39,300 bases of DNA. It comes from Anoxybacteroides voinovskiense (GTDB lineage: Bacteria > Bacillota > Bacilli > Bacillales > Anoxybacillaceae). The DNA is taken from the NCBI RefSeq assembly GCF_014196205.1, contig NZ_JACIDE010000028.1, forward strand, positions 1 through 39,300, given 5' to 3'. Under the pieces are notes generated by a model, which saw only the letters and a program-made list of their open reading frames with translations, was not told the DNA's origin and did no database searches. The translations under genes and the position numbers were made by a program. Below, piece after piece: positions 14,262 through 22,239 of this stretch (within the stretch, counting starts at the first letter, position 1; each line of letters begins with the position of its first letter).

Positions 14262-15389
14262 TTGGAGTCTTCTAGAGAAAAATTAATTGCATTTTTAGAA
14301 GAACATTTGCACGATTTTTTAACACACTGGCGGAAGCATATGTATATTGCGGAAAATGATAAATATATTGACCATATCGAACAAAATGGGGTCGCTGTTT
14401 TCCAACTAGTGAAAGAAGTATTGAAAGGTCCGCTTCGGCTTAGCGAAATCCGATCACTAGCAGAGAAAGTGGCGAAGCAACGGGCAGAGGCAAACATTAA
14501 TATTGGCGAATTCGTATACAACACAAACCTCGGCCGCAGTTTAATCGTTCGTTACGCCCTTCGCTCAGGGCTGCCGATCGAGGAATTGCAACCGTTAGTT
14601 GATGATATTAATCATTTGTTTGACCAGTTTTTGTTTTATGCGGTCGCAAAATATACCGAACTGAAAAATGCAGAAATTCAAGAAAAAAATTTATTTATCT
14701 CGCAATCTCATAAAGATCGATTGACGTTGCTCGGGCAAATGTCGTCTAGCTTTGTGCATGAATTTCGCAATCCGCTGACAGCGATTATGGGATTTGTGCA
14801 GCTATTAAAATTTGAACATCCGAACTTAAAATACTTAGATATTATCGATCATGAATTGCAGCAATTGAAATTCCGCATTTCTCAATTTCTTCATGCTGCG
14901 CGCAAAGAAACGACGGAACAACAAAAAGAAATTATTTTTCTTGAGCAGCTATTAGAGGAAATTATCGCATTTTTATATCCAAGTTTTATTGAGGCTGATG
15001 TTGATGTTTCGACAGCGATTGATCCGGAAGCAAGCGTCTACGGGTTTAAAGACCAATTGAAACAAGTGGTTATGAACATTCTTTTAAACTCGATTGAAGC
15101 GGTAAAAGAACGCGAGAAACGGCGCCAAATTTCTGTTCACGTAACCGCCACCGAAGAAAATGTGCAAGTAGTTATTGCAAATAACGGACCGATGATTCCA
15201 CCGGAAACGGTTCAAGCGATTTTCGAACCGTTTTTCACGACGAAAAAACTTGGAACAGGTATCGGGCTTTACGTGTGCAAAAAAATTATTGAAGATCACG
15301 ACGGACAAATTACGTGCACATCGAGTGAACAGTTGACGTCGTTTGCGATTTCTTTCCCTTTAAAAAAGGAAAACTCTCTCCCAGTTTAG
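14262..15389 (+). CDS. Soluble histidine kinase of the sporulation-kinase type
   Basis: The 375-residue protein has no membrane segment. Its helical N-terminal region (about 1-145, with QRAEANINIGEFVYNTNLGRS-like sequence) resembles the HisK_N sensor domain of Bacillus sporulation kinases. The kinase core has H166 in SSFVHEFRNPLTAIMGF, very like KinA-family phosphorelay kinases, the N-box MNILLNSIEAV (271-281) and GTGIGL (331-336). The G1 box reads NNGP instead of DxGxG, a variant seen in this group. The start is TTG 14262 with GAGGTG seven bases upstream. No response regulator is adjacent, so it is an orphan that may feed the Spo0F/Spo0A phosphorelay; that role is inferred. It ends in a hairpin shared with the nuclease gene. 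Confidence 0.85.
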   Translation: MESSREKLIAFLEEHLHDFLTHWRKHMYIAENDKYIDHIEQNGVAVFQLVKEVLKGPLRLSEIRSLAEKVAKQRAEANINIGEFVYNTNLGRSLIVRYALRSGLPIEELQPLVDDINHLFDQFLFYAVAKYTELKNAEIQEKNLFISQSHKDRLTLLGQMSSSFVHEFRNPLTAIMGFVQLLKFEHPNLKYLDIIDHELQQLKFRISQFLHAARKETTEQQKEIIFLEQLLEEIIAFLYPSFIEADVDVSTAIDPEASVYGFKDQLKQVVMNILLNSIEAVKEREKRRQISVHVTATEENVQVVIANNGPMIPPETVQAIFEPFFTTKKLGTGIGLYVCKKIIEDHDGQITCTSSEQLTSFAISFPLKKENSLPV

Positions 15390-15398
15390 GAGAGAGTT
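15372..15398. terminator. Shared convergent terminator
   Basis: A perfect 10-bp inverted repeat (15372-15381 and 15389-15398) holds the kinase stop codon in its loop. It ends three bases before the stop of the convergent nuclease gene. Confidence 0.72.
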
Positions 15399-15400
15399 GT

Positions 15401-16090
15401 TTAATGCGCTGGTTTACGAAATCCGGCTGCTTGCGCTTCTTTTTCCGTACAAAACATCACTTCCGCTTTTGTCGCGTTATATTGGGGGCTGTTAGGGACG
15501 TGATAAATTTTTTCGCCATTTTTCGTGATGTTCCCTTTGATTCTCGGGTTTGGGCACGCGGCTGTTTGGGAGCGGACTACTTCCTCACGAAACCCTCGGT
15601 CGGTCGCGTAATCTTCAATCGACCAAATATTTAGCCGCTTTTTCCGCGCTTTTTCTTGGATATGCCGGAATTCATCAACGTATTTCGTATTTGGCTCAAA
15701 TACGTACGCCACGCGCGCATAGCCTTTTTCCAACAGCAGTTCATTTACCATCGTTTTTCCGAGCCATACGTACGCCAGTAACCTCCCATATTTATCTCGC
15801 TCGCGCACGTCAAGTTCTAAGTCCACCTTCGTTCCCTGTGGCAATAAGCTTTTTACAAAAGCGCTTGCTTCTGGTCCAAACGGCTGCACCGGCTTCGTCG
15901 GATGGACAGACTCTGGCGTATCAACAAGCAATAGCCGCACCGTTTCTTCTTTTTTTCCAATGTGCACTTTTAATGTATCCCCATCGATGACGCGTTCGAC
16001 CGTTGCTGGCACTTTTTCTGGCGTGGACTGGCAGCTAGCTAAAAAAAGTAGGGCAATACTGCTTAGCAACAAAAAAAGATATTTTTTCAC
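15401..16090 (-). CDS. Lipoprotein thermonuclease (SNase family)
   Basis: A 229-residue micrococcal-nuclease-like enzyme, expected to cut DNA and RNA outside the cell with calcium. The signal peptide ends in the lipobox FLASC with C20, so it should be anchored to the membrane surface. The SNase fold (about 27-165) keeps IDGDT with D36 and D38, the catalytic R52 and E60 in VRLLLVDTPES, and R103 in RDKYGRLLAYV, matching R35, E43 and R87 of the staphylococcal enzyme. The C-terminal about 45 residues carry the KIYHVPNSPQYN and FCTEKEAQAAGFRKP pattern often appended to secreted nucleases. The start is GTG 16090 after GGAGGGGAG. Possible roles are DNA scavenging or processing. Confidence 0.9.
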   Translation of the reverse strand: MKKYLFLLLSSIALLFLASCQSTPEKVPATVERVIDGDTLKVHIGKKEETVRLLLVDTPESVHPTKPVQPFGPEASAFVKSLLPQGTKVDLELDVRERDKYGRLLAYVWLGKTMVNELLLEKGYARVAYVFEPNTKYVDEFRHIQEKARKKRLNIWSIEDYATDRGFREEVVRSQTAACPNPRIKGNITKNGEKIYHVPNSPQYNATKAEVMFCTEKEAQAAGFRKPAH

Positions 16091-16149
16091 TTTCTCCCCT
16101 CCTCTCGTTTTTTATCGTATCGCATTTCTCACGTTTTTTCTATTATATA

Positions 16150-16213
16150 TATTATTAAAATATTTTGTTTATTATTAAAATAGTAATATTTACGGAAAAA
16201 TTTATTATTAAAA
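16150..16213. repeat. Three copies of TATTATTAAAA upstream of the peptide transporter
   Basis: ATTATTAAAA occurs at 16151-16160, 16171-16180 and 16204-16213, 20 and 33 bases apart, inside a very AT-rich gap (16091-16319). They could be regulator sites or simple low-complexity sequence. Confidence 0.4.
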
Positions 16214-16253
16214 CAAATAAAATATTTTTATTTTTCTATTTTTATATAATTTT

Positions 16254-16284
16254 ATTGACTGATAGATATTTTCTAAAATAAAAT
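16254..16284 (+). promoter_or_regulatory. Candidate promoter of the POT transporter gene
   Basis: TTGACT is followed after 18 bp by TAAAAT, about 35 bases before the ATG. The -35 box is good, but AT richness makes the -10 assignment uncertain. Confidence 0.5.
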
Positions 16285-16319
16285 ATTTGCGTAATCATCA
16301 TGAAGTAGGAGGAGAGTAA

Positions 16320-17696
16320 ATGGGAGCAGTACCGAACACACAAGAGATGCTTCAAGCGCAAAGCAAAAAACATCCTCCAGGGCTCTATTTATTGTTTTTC
16401 ACAGAGCTTTGGGAGCGGTTTAGCTATTATGGAATGCGAGCTATTCTTGTTCTTTATTTGACAACTGCGCTTGTTAGCGGTGGGCTTGGTTTTAAAGAAA
16501 GCGTTGCCATGAGCATTTACGGCTTTTTTACAGGAGCTGTTTATTTTACACCGATTGTCGGTGGCTATTTGTCTGACCGCTTTTTAGGTCGTCGGTTGGC
16601 AATTACCATCGGCGGGGTCACCATGGCGATCGGAAACTTTATTTTGTTTGCGATTCATACGAAATTAGGATTATACGCAGGTCTTTTATTATTGATTATT
16701 GGGAACGGGTTCTTTAAACCGAACATCTCAACGCTCGTTGGTGAGTTGTACGGACCAAACGATAAACGCCGCGACGGAGCATTTACGATTTTCTACATGG
16801 GCATTAACACGGGGGCATTTTTGGCGCCGCTTGTGTGCGGATTTTTAGCAGAAGATTACTTTAAAACAACGATTGACGGCGTTGTTCATTATGGGTTTAA
16901 GTACGGCTTCCTTGCCGCATCAATCGGGATGGTTATCGGTCAGTTGCTTTTCAACGTATTTGGTAACCGTTATTTAGGAGAAATCGGCAAAGCGCCGGTC
17001 GGAAAATCCGCGACTCATACGGCGGAAAAAGCACCGTTAACAAAGAAAGAAAAGCAACGTATTGCTGTTATTTTAATTTTAGCATGCTTTATCGTTTTTT
17101 TCTGGGCTGGTTTTGAACAAGCGGGAAGTTCGTTAACGCTATATACAGATAAATTTGTCGACAAAACAATCGGTAGCTGGACGGTACCGACCTCGTGGTT
17201 CCAATCGCTGAACCCGTTCTTTATCGTCGTATTGGCACCAGTGCTTTCATCGCTATGGTTAAAACTTGCCAATAGCAAACGCGGTGATTTGCCAATTCCA
17301 ACAAAAATGGCCCTTGGGATGATTTTGCTTGGGCTTGGATTTGCGGTCTTACTTCCAGCTGTCTTACAAACAGGAAGTGACGAACACCATATTACGACAA
17401 AAGCGAACGTCTTCTTTATCGTCTTCACATATTTCTTGCATACGCTTGGTGAACTTTGCTTATCGCCAGTCGGTTTATCAATGGTAAGCCGCATTGCACC
17501 TGTTCGTCTAGCTTCCCTAATGATGGGCGTATGGCTAGCAGGAACAGCTGTTGCTAATATTTTAGCTGGACAGCTAGCGGCCTTTACTGAATCGTTAGGA
17601 TATTTAGAAATTTTCAGCTTAATTGGTGCGGTGACAATTGGGCTTGGATTTGTCTTATTGCTTCTTTCGAAAAAGCTTGTCCAAATGATGGAATAA
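16320..17696 (+). CDS. dtpT: Proton-dependent di/tripeptide transporter (POT/PTR family)
   Basis: The 458-residue membrane protein takes up di- and tripeptides with protons. It has the family hallmark ExxERFxYY at 29-37 (ELWERFSYY) in the first helix, the GGYLSDRFLGRR loop after helix 2, the NGFFKPNISTLVG motif and the FYMGINTGAFLAPL motif of helix 5. A WAGFEQAGSSL stretch starts the second half. About 12-14 helices fit DtpT-like transporters. The start has AGGAGGAGAGTAA before the ATG. It stands alone between hairpin terminators and has an AT-rich upstream region with three short repeats that may be regulatory. The symbol follows the lactococcal family name. Confidence 0.9.
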   Translation: MGAVPNTQEMLQAQSKKHPPGLYLLFFTELWERFSYYGMRAILVLYLTTALVSGGLGFKESVAMSIYGFFTGAVYFTPIVGGYLSDRFLGRRLAITIGGVTMAIGNFILFAIHTKLGLYAGLLLLIIGNGFFKPNISTLVGELYGPNDKRRDGAFTIFYMGINTGAFLAPLVCGFLAEDYFKTTIDGVVHYGFKYGFLAASIGMVIGQLLFNVFGNRYLGEIGKAPVGKSATHTAEKAPLTKKEKQRIAVILILACFIVFFWAGFEQAGSSLTLYTDKFVDKTIGSWTVPTSWFQSLNPFFIVVLAPVLSSLWLKLANSKRGDLPIPTKMALGMILLGLGFAVLLPAVLQTGSDEHHITTKANVFFIVFTYFLHTLGELCLSPVGLSMVSRIAPVRLASLMMGVWLAGTAVANILAGQLAAFTESLGYLEIFSLIGAVTIGLGFVLLLLSKKLVQMME

Positions 17697-17721
17697 AATT
17701 CGCGGGTACGCCCCGCGAATT
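17697..17721. terminator. Terminator between dtpT and the yitT-like gene
   Basis: AATTCGCGGG (17697-17706) pairs with CCCGCGAATT (17712-17721) around a five-base loop. It lies between two convergent gene ends. Confidence 0.75.
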
Positions 17722-18282
17722 CTATTTATGTGTCAACATCGTCGTGACGATGCCGACAACGGTCACGACAAGAAAAGATTGTAAAAAAGAAGCGCCCGGC
17801 ACGATGAGGCTTCCGATGGTAATGACAATCGCGTCAATGACAAAAATAATGATTCCAACGTTCCAGTTCGTTACCTCCGCGATAAATTGTGCAAGTAAAT
17901 CGGTTCCGCCTGTGCTTGTTTCTTCTCTTAACATCATGCCAATCCCTGCCCCGACTAATATCCCGCCTGCTACTGAACTTGTCAGTACATCTAATTGAAC
18001 AGTGCCGCGAAGCACGGACAAGACGTCAATCATGAACGAGGAAAACAATAGCCCGTGCAAACTATTGTAAAAAAACGGTCGATAATAAAACCAAGCAATC
18101 ATGTAGAGCGGAATGCTTAAACAAATAATTGCCGCTCCTACTTTCACGTTCCATATGTATTTAATAATTAGCCCAATTCCAATAATTCCACCGTCCAATA
18201 AATGGTGCGGCACTAAAAAAACGTTAATTCCAATGGCTAATAGCACACTTCCGATGCCGATTGCCGCTATTTTTTCTCTCAT
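17722..18282 (-). CDS. YitT-family membrane protein, short form
   Basis: A 186-residue membrane protein with about five helices of the YitT (DUF161) family. The typical GINVFLVPHHLLDGGIIGIGLI pattern lies in the first part and a REETSTGGTDLLAQ motif near 120. Many family members are about 280 residues long and end with a cytosolic DUF2179 domain; this one ends after the last helix, so it is the short form. The transported substrate is unknown. I chose ATG 18282 with GAGGTG six bases upstream, in place of the GTG nine bases earlier, which is part of the ribosome binding site. It is leftward and monocistronic. Confidence 0.85.
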   Translation of the reverse strand: MREKIAAIGIGSVLLAIGINVFLVPHHLLDGGIIGIGLIIKYIWNVKVGAAIICLSIPLYMIAWFYYRPFFYNSLHGLLFSSFMIDVLSVLRGTVQLDVLTSSVAGGILVGAGIGMMLREETSTGGTDLLAQFIAEVTNWNVGIIIFVIDAIVITIGSLIVPGASFLQSFLVVTVVGIVTTMLTHK

Positions 18283-18362
18283 GAAAGCCACCTCAGTTTT
18301 TCGTTTATACTAAAATATATGGGTGCCTTCTCTCGACTTGTCTGTTTTGTCCAATAAAAAAA

Positions 18363-18385
18363 TAGCTTGGCTTCATACCAAGCTA
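18363..18385 (-). terminator. tatA terminator
   Basis: TAGCTTGG and CCAAGCTA form an 8-bp stem around a seven-base loop. It is followed on the minus strand by seven T residues. Confidence 0.85.
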
Positions 18386-18386
18386 C

Positions 18387-18560
18387 TTAGTCATGTTTTT
18401 GTGTTTTTTGTTCGTCGTCGTCGATAATTCCTTTTGTTGCGTTTTTAAATTCGCGCAATGTTTTTCCTGCGGCTTGTCCAAGTTCTGGCAATTTTTTCGG
18501 TCCGAAAAGTAAAAGGGCAAAAAACACGATTAACGCAATTTCGCCAAATCCGATATTCAT
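18387..18560 (-). CDS. tatA: Twin-arginine translocase subunit TatA
   Basis: The 57-residue protein is a TatA-type subunit, which forms the export pore for folded proteins with twin-arginine signals. It has the standard order: short N-terminus, one membrane helix (IALIVFFALLLF), the FGPKKLPELGQAAGKTLREFK hinge plus amphipathic helix, and an acidic/basic tail (DDDEQKTQKHD). ATG 18560 has GGAG eight bases upstream. No tatC lies nearby, so it must pair with a TatC encoded elsewhere. It has its own promoter with an extended -10 box and its own terminator. TatA and TatE types cannot be told apart. Confidence 0.93.
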   Translation of the reverse strand: MNIGFGEIALIVFFALLLFGPKKLPELGQAAGKTLREFKNATKGIIDDDEQKTQKHD

Positions 18561-18595
18561 GTGATTCACTCCATGGATTTTTTATTTTCTCTCTC

Positions 18596-18604
18596 ATTAT
18601 AGCA
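18596..18604 (-). promoter_or_regulatory. Extended -10 promoter of tatA
   Basis: The minus strand reads TGCTATAAT (18604-18596), an extended -10 element, about 35 bases before the tatA start. The -35 region is poor, as usual for this class. Confidence 0.55.
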
Positions 18605-18622
18605 CAACTTGAAAAGAAGTCG

Positions 18623-19294
18623 CTATTTTTTCTCGTGTAATGCGTCGTCAACCGCTTTAGCTAATTGCTTAGCGCTCTCTTTTGGGGAATTTGCTAAGCT
18701 AATCGCGCTAATGACCGACACCCCGTCCGCTCCAGCGCGTATTACTTCTTTTGCATTATCTGCTGTAATCCCGCCAATCCCGACGATTGGGATCGTGATG
18801 CCTTGCTCACGTAAATGGCGGAGCACTTCAACCCCTTGCGCTTCTTTCGCATCCGTTTTCGTATTCGTTGGAAAAATTGGACCGACGCCAAGATAATCAG
18901 CTCCTTGCTCAATGGCACGTTTCGCTTCGTCTAAATTATGGGCCGAAACACCGAGAATTTTAGCGCCGATTTTCCGTCGAACGATATCGGCTCGTTCGTC
19001 TTCTTGGCCAATATGCACCCCATCGGCATCTAACGCAAGCGCTAACTCGACATCGTCATTGACGAGAAACGGAATGCTGTACTTTCGACAAATCGCCTGC
19101 AACTCTTTCGCGAGCGCAACCTTTTCCGCCCCCGAAAGCGCCCCGTGTCCTTTTTCACGAAACTGAAAAAACGTAATACCACCTTCAATTGCTTCTGTTA
19201 ACACATCAAATGGATGTTTTTCGCAATTATTACTTCCCATAATAAAATAGACGCGCAATTGCTCTTGTAATTGCTTTGTAGAAATTCGTTCCAT
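18623..19294 (-). CDS. thiE: Thiamine-phosphate synthase
   Basis: ThiE joins HMP pyrophosphate and the thiazole phosphate to give thiamine phosphate. The 223-residue TIM-barrel protein shows FQFREK (43-48), [11 protein letters not shown] (76-86), the [11 protein letters not shown] loop (136-146) and VGIGGI (171-176), all of which line the active site in ThiE. I chose ATG 19294, preceded by AGGGGAG. The frame stays open further upstream into thiD sequence, but that part is not protein-like. It is the last gene of the thiM-thiD-thiE operon, 10 bases after thiD. Confidence 0.95.
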   Translation of the reverse strand: MERISTKQLQEQLRVYFIMGSNNCEKHPFDVLTEAIEGGITFFQFREKGHGALSGAEKVALAKELQAICRKYSIPFLVNDDVELALALDADGVHIGQEDERADIVRRKIGAKILGVSAHNLDEAKRAIEQGADYLGVGPIFPTNTKTDAKEAQGVEVLRHLREQGITIPIVGIGGITADNAKEVIRAGADGVSVISAISLANSPKESAKQLAKAVDDALHEKK

Positions 19295-19304
19295 TGTCGC
19301 TCCC

Positions 19305-20111
19305 CTATCTAACAAACGTCTTGCGATACGCCCAATGATTGGTCGGTCCGTGTCCGTGTCCAATGCCTAGCTCGTCTTCAATCGCTGCTTGGATAAACGC
19401 TTTTGCTGTTTCGACCGCCTCTTTGACCGTACGTCCTTTGGCAAGTTCGGCCGTGATGGCAGCCGCAAACGTACACCCTGTTCCGTGCGTATGCATCGTT
19501 TCGATTCGTTTGCTTGTAAAATAGGAAAATTCATGACCGTCATACAACAAATCGACCGCTTCTTCTCCGTCGTCATCGTGCCCGCCTTTAATGACGACAT
19601 GTTGCACCCCAAGGTCATAGAGGCGCTTCGCTGCTTCGCGACGGTCATCTAACGTCCGAATTGTCCGGTTCGTTAATACTTCTGCTTCTGGAATGTTCGG
19701 AGTGACAACCGTCGCCAACGGCAATAAATACGTTTTTAGCGCGTGTACCGCTTCTTGTTGTAAAAGCGGGGCACCGCCTTTGGCGACCATGACGGGGTCA
19801 ACGACAAGTCGGTTGAGCTGAAATTGTTTGATTTTTTCCGCGACTGCTTGAATGATTTCTGCACTAAATAACATGCCTGTCTTCACCGCATCCGCCCCTA
19901 AATCGGTGCTGACCGACTCGATTTGTTGTACAACAGCTTCAACCGGAAGCGGATAGACGCCTTGGACGCCGAGCGTGTTTTGCGCTGTTACGGCTGTAAG
20001 TGCGGACATGCCGAACACTTCTAATTCTTGAAACGTTTTTAAATCGGCTTGAATGCCAGCTCCTCCCCCACTATCCGAACCAGCAATCGTTAACGCTTTA
20101 TATACGTTCAT
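19305..20111 (-). CDS. thiD: Hydroxymethylpyrimidine (phosphate) kinase
   Basis: ThiD phosphorylates HMP and HMP phosphate to the pyrophosphate used by ThiE. The 268-residue ribokinase-fold protein shows the N-terminal [13 protein letters not shown] (11-23), DPVMVAKGG (105-113) and the anion-hole and catalytic motif GTGCTF (210-215), whose cysteine is typical of the ThiD/PdxK group. It could also phosphorylate pyridoxine, but its place between thiM and thiE favours thiamine. ATG 20111 gives the standard N-terminus [15 protein letters not shown]; an AAGGA lies nine bases before it and a GGGAGG touches it. The gap to thiM is 92 bases. Confidence 0.95.
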   Translation of the reverse strand: MNVYKALTIAGSDSGGGAGIQADLKTFQELEVFGMSALTAVTAQNTLGVQGVYPLPVEAVVQQIESVSTDLGADAVKTGMLFSAEIIQAVAEKIKQFQLNRLVVDPVMVAKGGAPLLQQEAVHALKTYLLPLATVVTPNIPEAEVLTNRTIRTLDDRREAAKRLYDLGVQHVVIKGGHDDDGEEAVDLLYDGHEFSYFTSKRIETMHTHGTGCTFAAAITAELAKGRTVKEAVETAKAFIQAAIEDELGIGHGHGPTNHWAYRKTFVR

Positions 20112-20203
20112 CCTCCCACTTCCTTTTTCGCGAATATTGATCAAGGACTCCCCTTCGTCAAAAAGGAGGTCACCATTCATTTTCATCGATTTTTTGCCGC
20201 TAC

Positions 20204-21004
20204 TTAGACGATTTCAATCGAACCATAGCGCACGATGTCATCGGTTCCGATGTTTGCCAGCTGATTTAAAAAGGCGATTTGGAAGCTTCCAGGTCCTTCT
20301 GCATTGTTTGCTGCTATTTCGGCTGCCACACCATAGTATGTCAGCGCAGCCGTCGCCGCGTGCACGGCGTTTTTTTCCACCGCAACAAACGCTCCGATAA
20401 CAGACGTCACGAGGCAACCTGTTCCTGTTACTTTCGTTAACATCGGGTGTCCGTTCCGGATGAGGTATGTCGTATGTCCGTCGGTGACGACATCTTCTTT
20501 TCCAGTAATCGCAACAACGGTCTTCAGCTGTTGGGCCGCCTTTTTCGCTAAAGTGACGACATCGCCGCCGCTTTCGCCAGCATCGACCCCTTTAATCGTC
20601 CATTGCTCGCCAATGACGTTGGCGATTTCCGCCGCATTGCCACGAATAATTGACACGTTTAGTTCACGCACTAGTTTACGAGCAGTTTCCGTGCGATACG
20701 GAGTTGCCCCAGCTCCGACTGGGTCGAACACCACTGGAACACCGTGTTCGTTCGCTGCTTTTCCAGCGATAAGCATCGCTTCGATTTCCGTTTCGTTTAG
20801 TGTACCGATATTTAATACAAGCGCCCCGGCAATTTTTGCCATATCGGCTACTTCTTCTTTCGCATACGCCATCACTGGCGAAGCGCCAAGCGCAAGCAAA
20901 CCGTTCGCTGTAAAGTTGGTGACGACGACATTTGTAATGTTATGAACGAGCGGATTCGCTTTCCTCACCTTTTCTACTACACTGGCTACATACTGCACAT
21001 TCAT
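20204..21004 (-). CDS. thiM: Hydroxyethylthiazole kinase
   Basis: ThiM phosphorylates the thiazole alcohol in salvage of thiamine breakdown products. The 266-residue protein has the family N-terminus with [15 protein letters not shown], the GASPVMAYA segment, DPVGAG (94-99) and GTGCLVTS (194-201) with the catalytic C197. ATG 21004 is preceded by GAGGGGG, and a longer frame upstream runs through the riboswitch and is not coding. It is the first gene of the thi operon, whose leader holds a TPP riboswitch. The set thiM-thiD-thiE is a salvage and assembly unit; no thiazole or HMP synthesis gene is in the window. Confidence 0.95.
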   Translation of the reverse strand: MNVQYVASVVEKVRKANPLVHNITNVVVTNFTANGLLALGASPVMAYAKEEVADMAKIAGALVLNIGTLNETEIEAMLIAGKAANEHGVPVVFDPVGAGATPYRTETARKLVRELNVSIIRGNAAEIANVIGEQWTIKGVDAGESGGDVVTLAKKAAQQLKTVVAITGKEDVVTDGHTTYLIRNGHPMLTKVTGTGCLVTSVIGAFVAVEKNAVHAATAALTYYGVAAEIAANNAEGPGSFQIAFLNQLANIGTDDIVRYGSIEIV

Positions 21005-21050
21005 GATCGTTCCCCCTCGTATTGTATAATGAATCGCCAAAGCGAAGGGA

Positions 21051-21081
21051 TAAAAAAACACTTTGCGCATAGGCAAAGTGT
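21051..21081 (-). terminator. Riboswitch expression-platform terminator
   Basis: On the minus strand ACACTTTGC and GCAAAGTGT form a 9-bp stem around a six-base loop, followed by TTTTTTT. It lies between the TPP aptamer and thiM, so TPP binding should end transcription here. Confidence 0.88.
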
Positions 21082-21091
21082 CCGCATTTTT

Positions 21092-21182
21092 CACCTTCCC
21101 TGCGCTGGCATTACCCAACAGGTTCAAACGGTCAACGGCGGATTAGCCGTACTCTCAGCTTGATTCCACAAGCTCCCGCTAT
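21092..21182 (-). promoter_or_regulatory. TPP riboswitch (THI element)
   Basis: The minus strand contains GCTGAGAGTACGGC, then TTTGAACCTGTTGGGTAATG and CCAGCGCAGGGAA. These are the CUGAGA and GAACCUG...UAAUGCCAGCG core segments of the thiamine pyrophosphate aptamer, in the correct order. The GGGAGCTT...AAGCT helix precedes CTGAGAG. A terminator follows about ten bases later, so control is probably transcriptional. It heads thiM-thiD-thiE. Confidence 0.96.
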
Positions 21183-21192
21183 TTACAAGCAA

Positions 21193-21221
21193 AGTCTACT
21201 CCTTCTTTAGGCAAAATGCAA
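21193..21221 (-). promoter_or_regulatory. sigma-A promoter of the thi operon
   Basis: On the minus strand TTGCAT (21221-21216) and TAGACT (21198-21193) are separated by 17 bp. Initiation would fall just before the TPP aptamer. Confidence 0.65.
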
Positions 21222-21228
21222 GGAAAAC

Positions 21229-22239
21229 TTATCGTTGTTTTCGCTCCGCGACGTTTGTTTCCTCAGGCAAAAACGGCAACGCCTTCGGCAAATTAAACAA
21301 ATCTAAATCGATAATATAACGTGGACGACGTTTCGTTTCTTTGTAAATTTTTCCGATATACTCGCCAATTAAGCCGAACGCAATCAATTGTAACCCTCCA
21401 AGCAACCAGATGGAAGTAATAAGCGATGTCCATCCTGTTTGCGTATGACCGGTAAATTTTAAAAAGAGAAAATACGCCCCGAATAAAATGCTGACAAAAA
21501 AAGAAAGAAAGCCAATAAGTGAAATAAAACGGATTGGCGTAATGCTGAAAGAAGTAATGCCATCGAGCGCAAATGCAATCATTTTCTTGAGTGGATATTT
21601 CGTCTTTCCAGCAAACCGCTCTTTTCGGTCATAAAAAACAGCTGTTGAACGAAACCCTAACAGCGGAACGATGCCGCGCAAAAACAAATTCGCTTCTTCA
21701 AACCGTTCTAATTCTTCGACCGCCCTCCGGCTCATGAGTCGATAATCGGCGTGGTTATATACAAGCTGAACGCCCATTGCTTTCATCGCTTGATAAAACC
21801 ATTGAGCAGTATGGCGTTTAAAAAACGTATCCGTATCGCGTCGGTTGCGAACGCCGTATACAATTTCATATCCTTCATGAAATTTCTTTACAAATTCACG
21901 AATGACCGAAATGTCATCTTGCAAATCGGCATCGATGGAAACGATGCAATCCGAACGAGTTTTGGCCGCAAATAGACCGGCAAGTAACGCCTGCTGATGT
22001 CCGGCGTTGCGGGAAAGCTTCACCCCTTTCACTTCCGGGTAGTGCAAACTTGCTTTGTAAATAATCGTCCATGTGGTGTCGCGACTCCCGTCATCGACAA
22101 ACAATAACGTACTTTGAACGGAAATAAGCCGTTCGTTAATAAGTTGGTCGCGAAGTGCACGCAGCTGCCGAATCGTTTCTGGAAGAACTTCTTCTTCATT
22201 ATAACAAGGGACAACAACGGTCAATATCGGTTCAGTCAT
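21229..22239 (-). CDS. Membrane-anchored family 2 glycosyltransferase (GtrB/DPM1-like)
   Basis: The 336-residue enzyme is expected to move a sugar from a nucleotide sugar to undecaprenyl phosphate on the inner membrane face. The GT-A domain shows VVVPCYNEEE (8-17), VDDGSRD (48-54) and the metal site DADLQDD (103-109). Two C-terminal membrane helices follow (about 236-260 and 270-296), with the GEYIGKIYKETKRRP end typical of GtrB/YkoT-like proteins. I chose ATG 22239: GGAGG lies eight bases upstream and the protein starts MTEPILTVVVPCYN. It overlaps the upstream membrane protein gene by eight bases (ATGACTGA), so the two are coupled. That partner may be the acceptor-side enzyme. Confidence 0.9.
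   Translation of the reverse strand: MTEPILTVVVPCYNEEEVLPETIRQLRALRDQLINERLISVQSTLLFVDDGSRDTTWTIIYKASLHYPEVKGVKLSRNAGHQQALLAGLFAAKTRSDCIVSIDADLQDDISVIREFVKKFHEGYEIVYGVRNRRDTDTFFKRHTAQWFYQAMKAMGVQLVYNHADYRLMSRRAVEELERFEEANLFLRGIVPLLGFRSTAVFYDRKERFAGKTKYPLKKMIAFALDGITSFSITPIRFISLIGFLSFFVSILFGAYFLFLKFTGHTQTGWTSLITSIWLLGGLQLIAFGLIGEYIGKIYKETKRRPRYIIDLDLFNLPKALPFLPEETNVAERKQR

Noticed and set aside
21189-21195. GCAAAGT upstream of the TPP aptamer could pair with the terminator arm and act as an antiterminator.
   Set aside because: On the minus strand this ACTTTGC overlaps the -10 box (TAGACT) and lies before the predicted start, so it would not be in the transcript.
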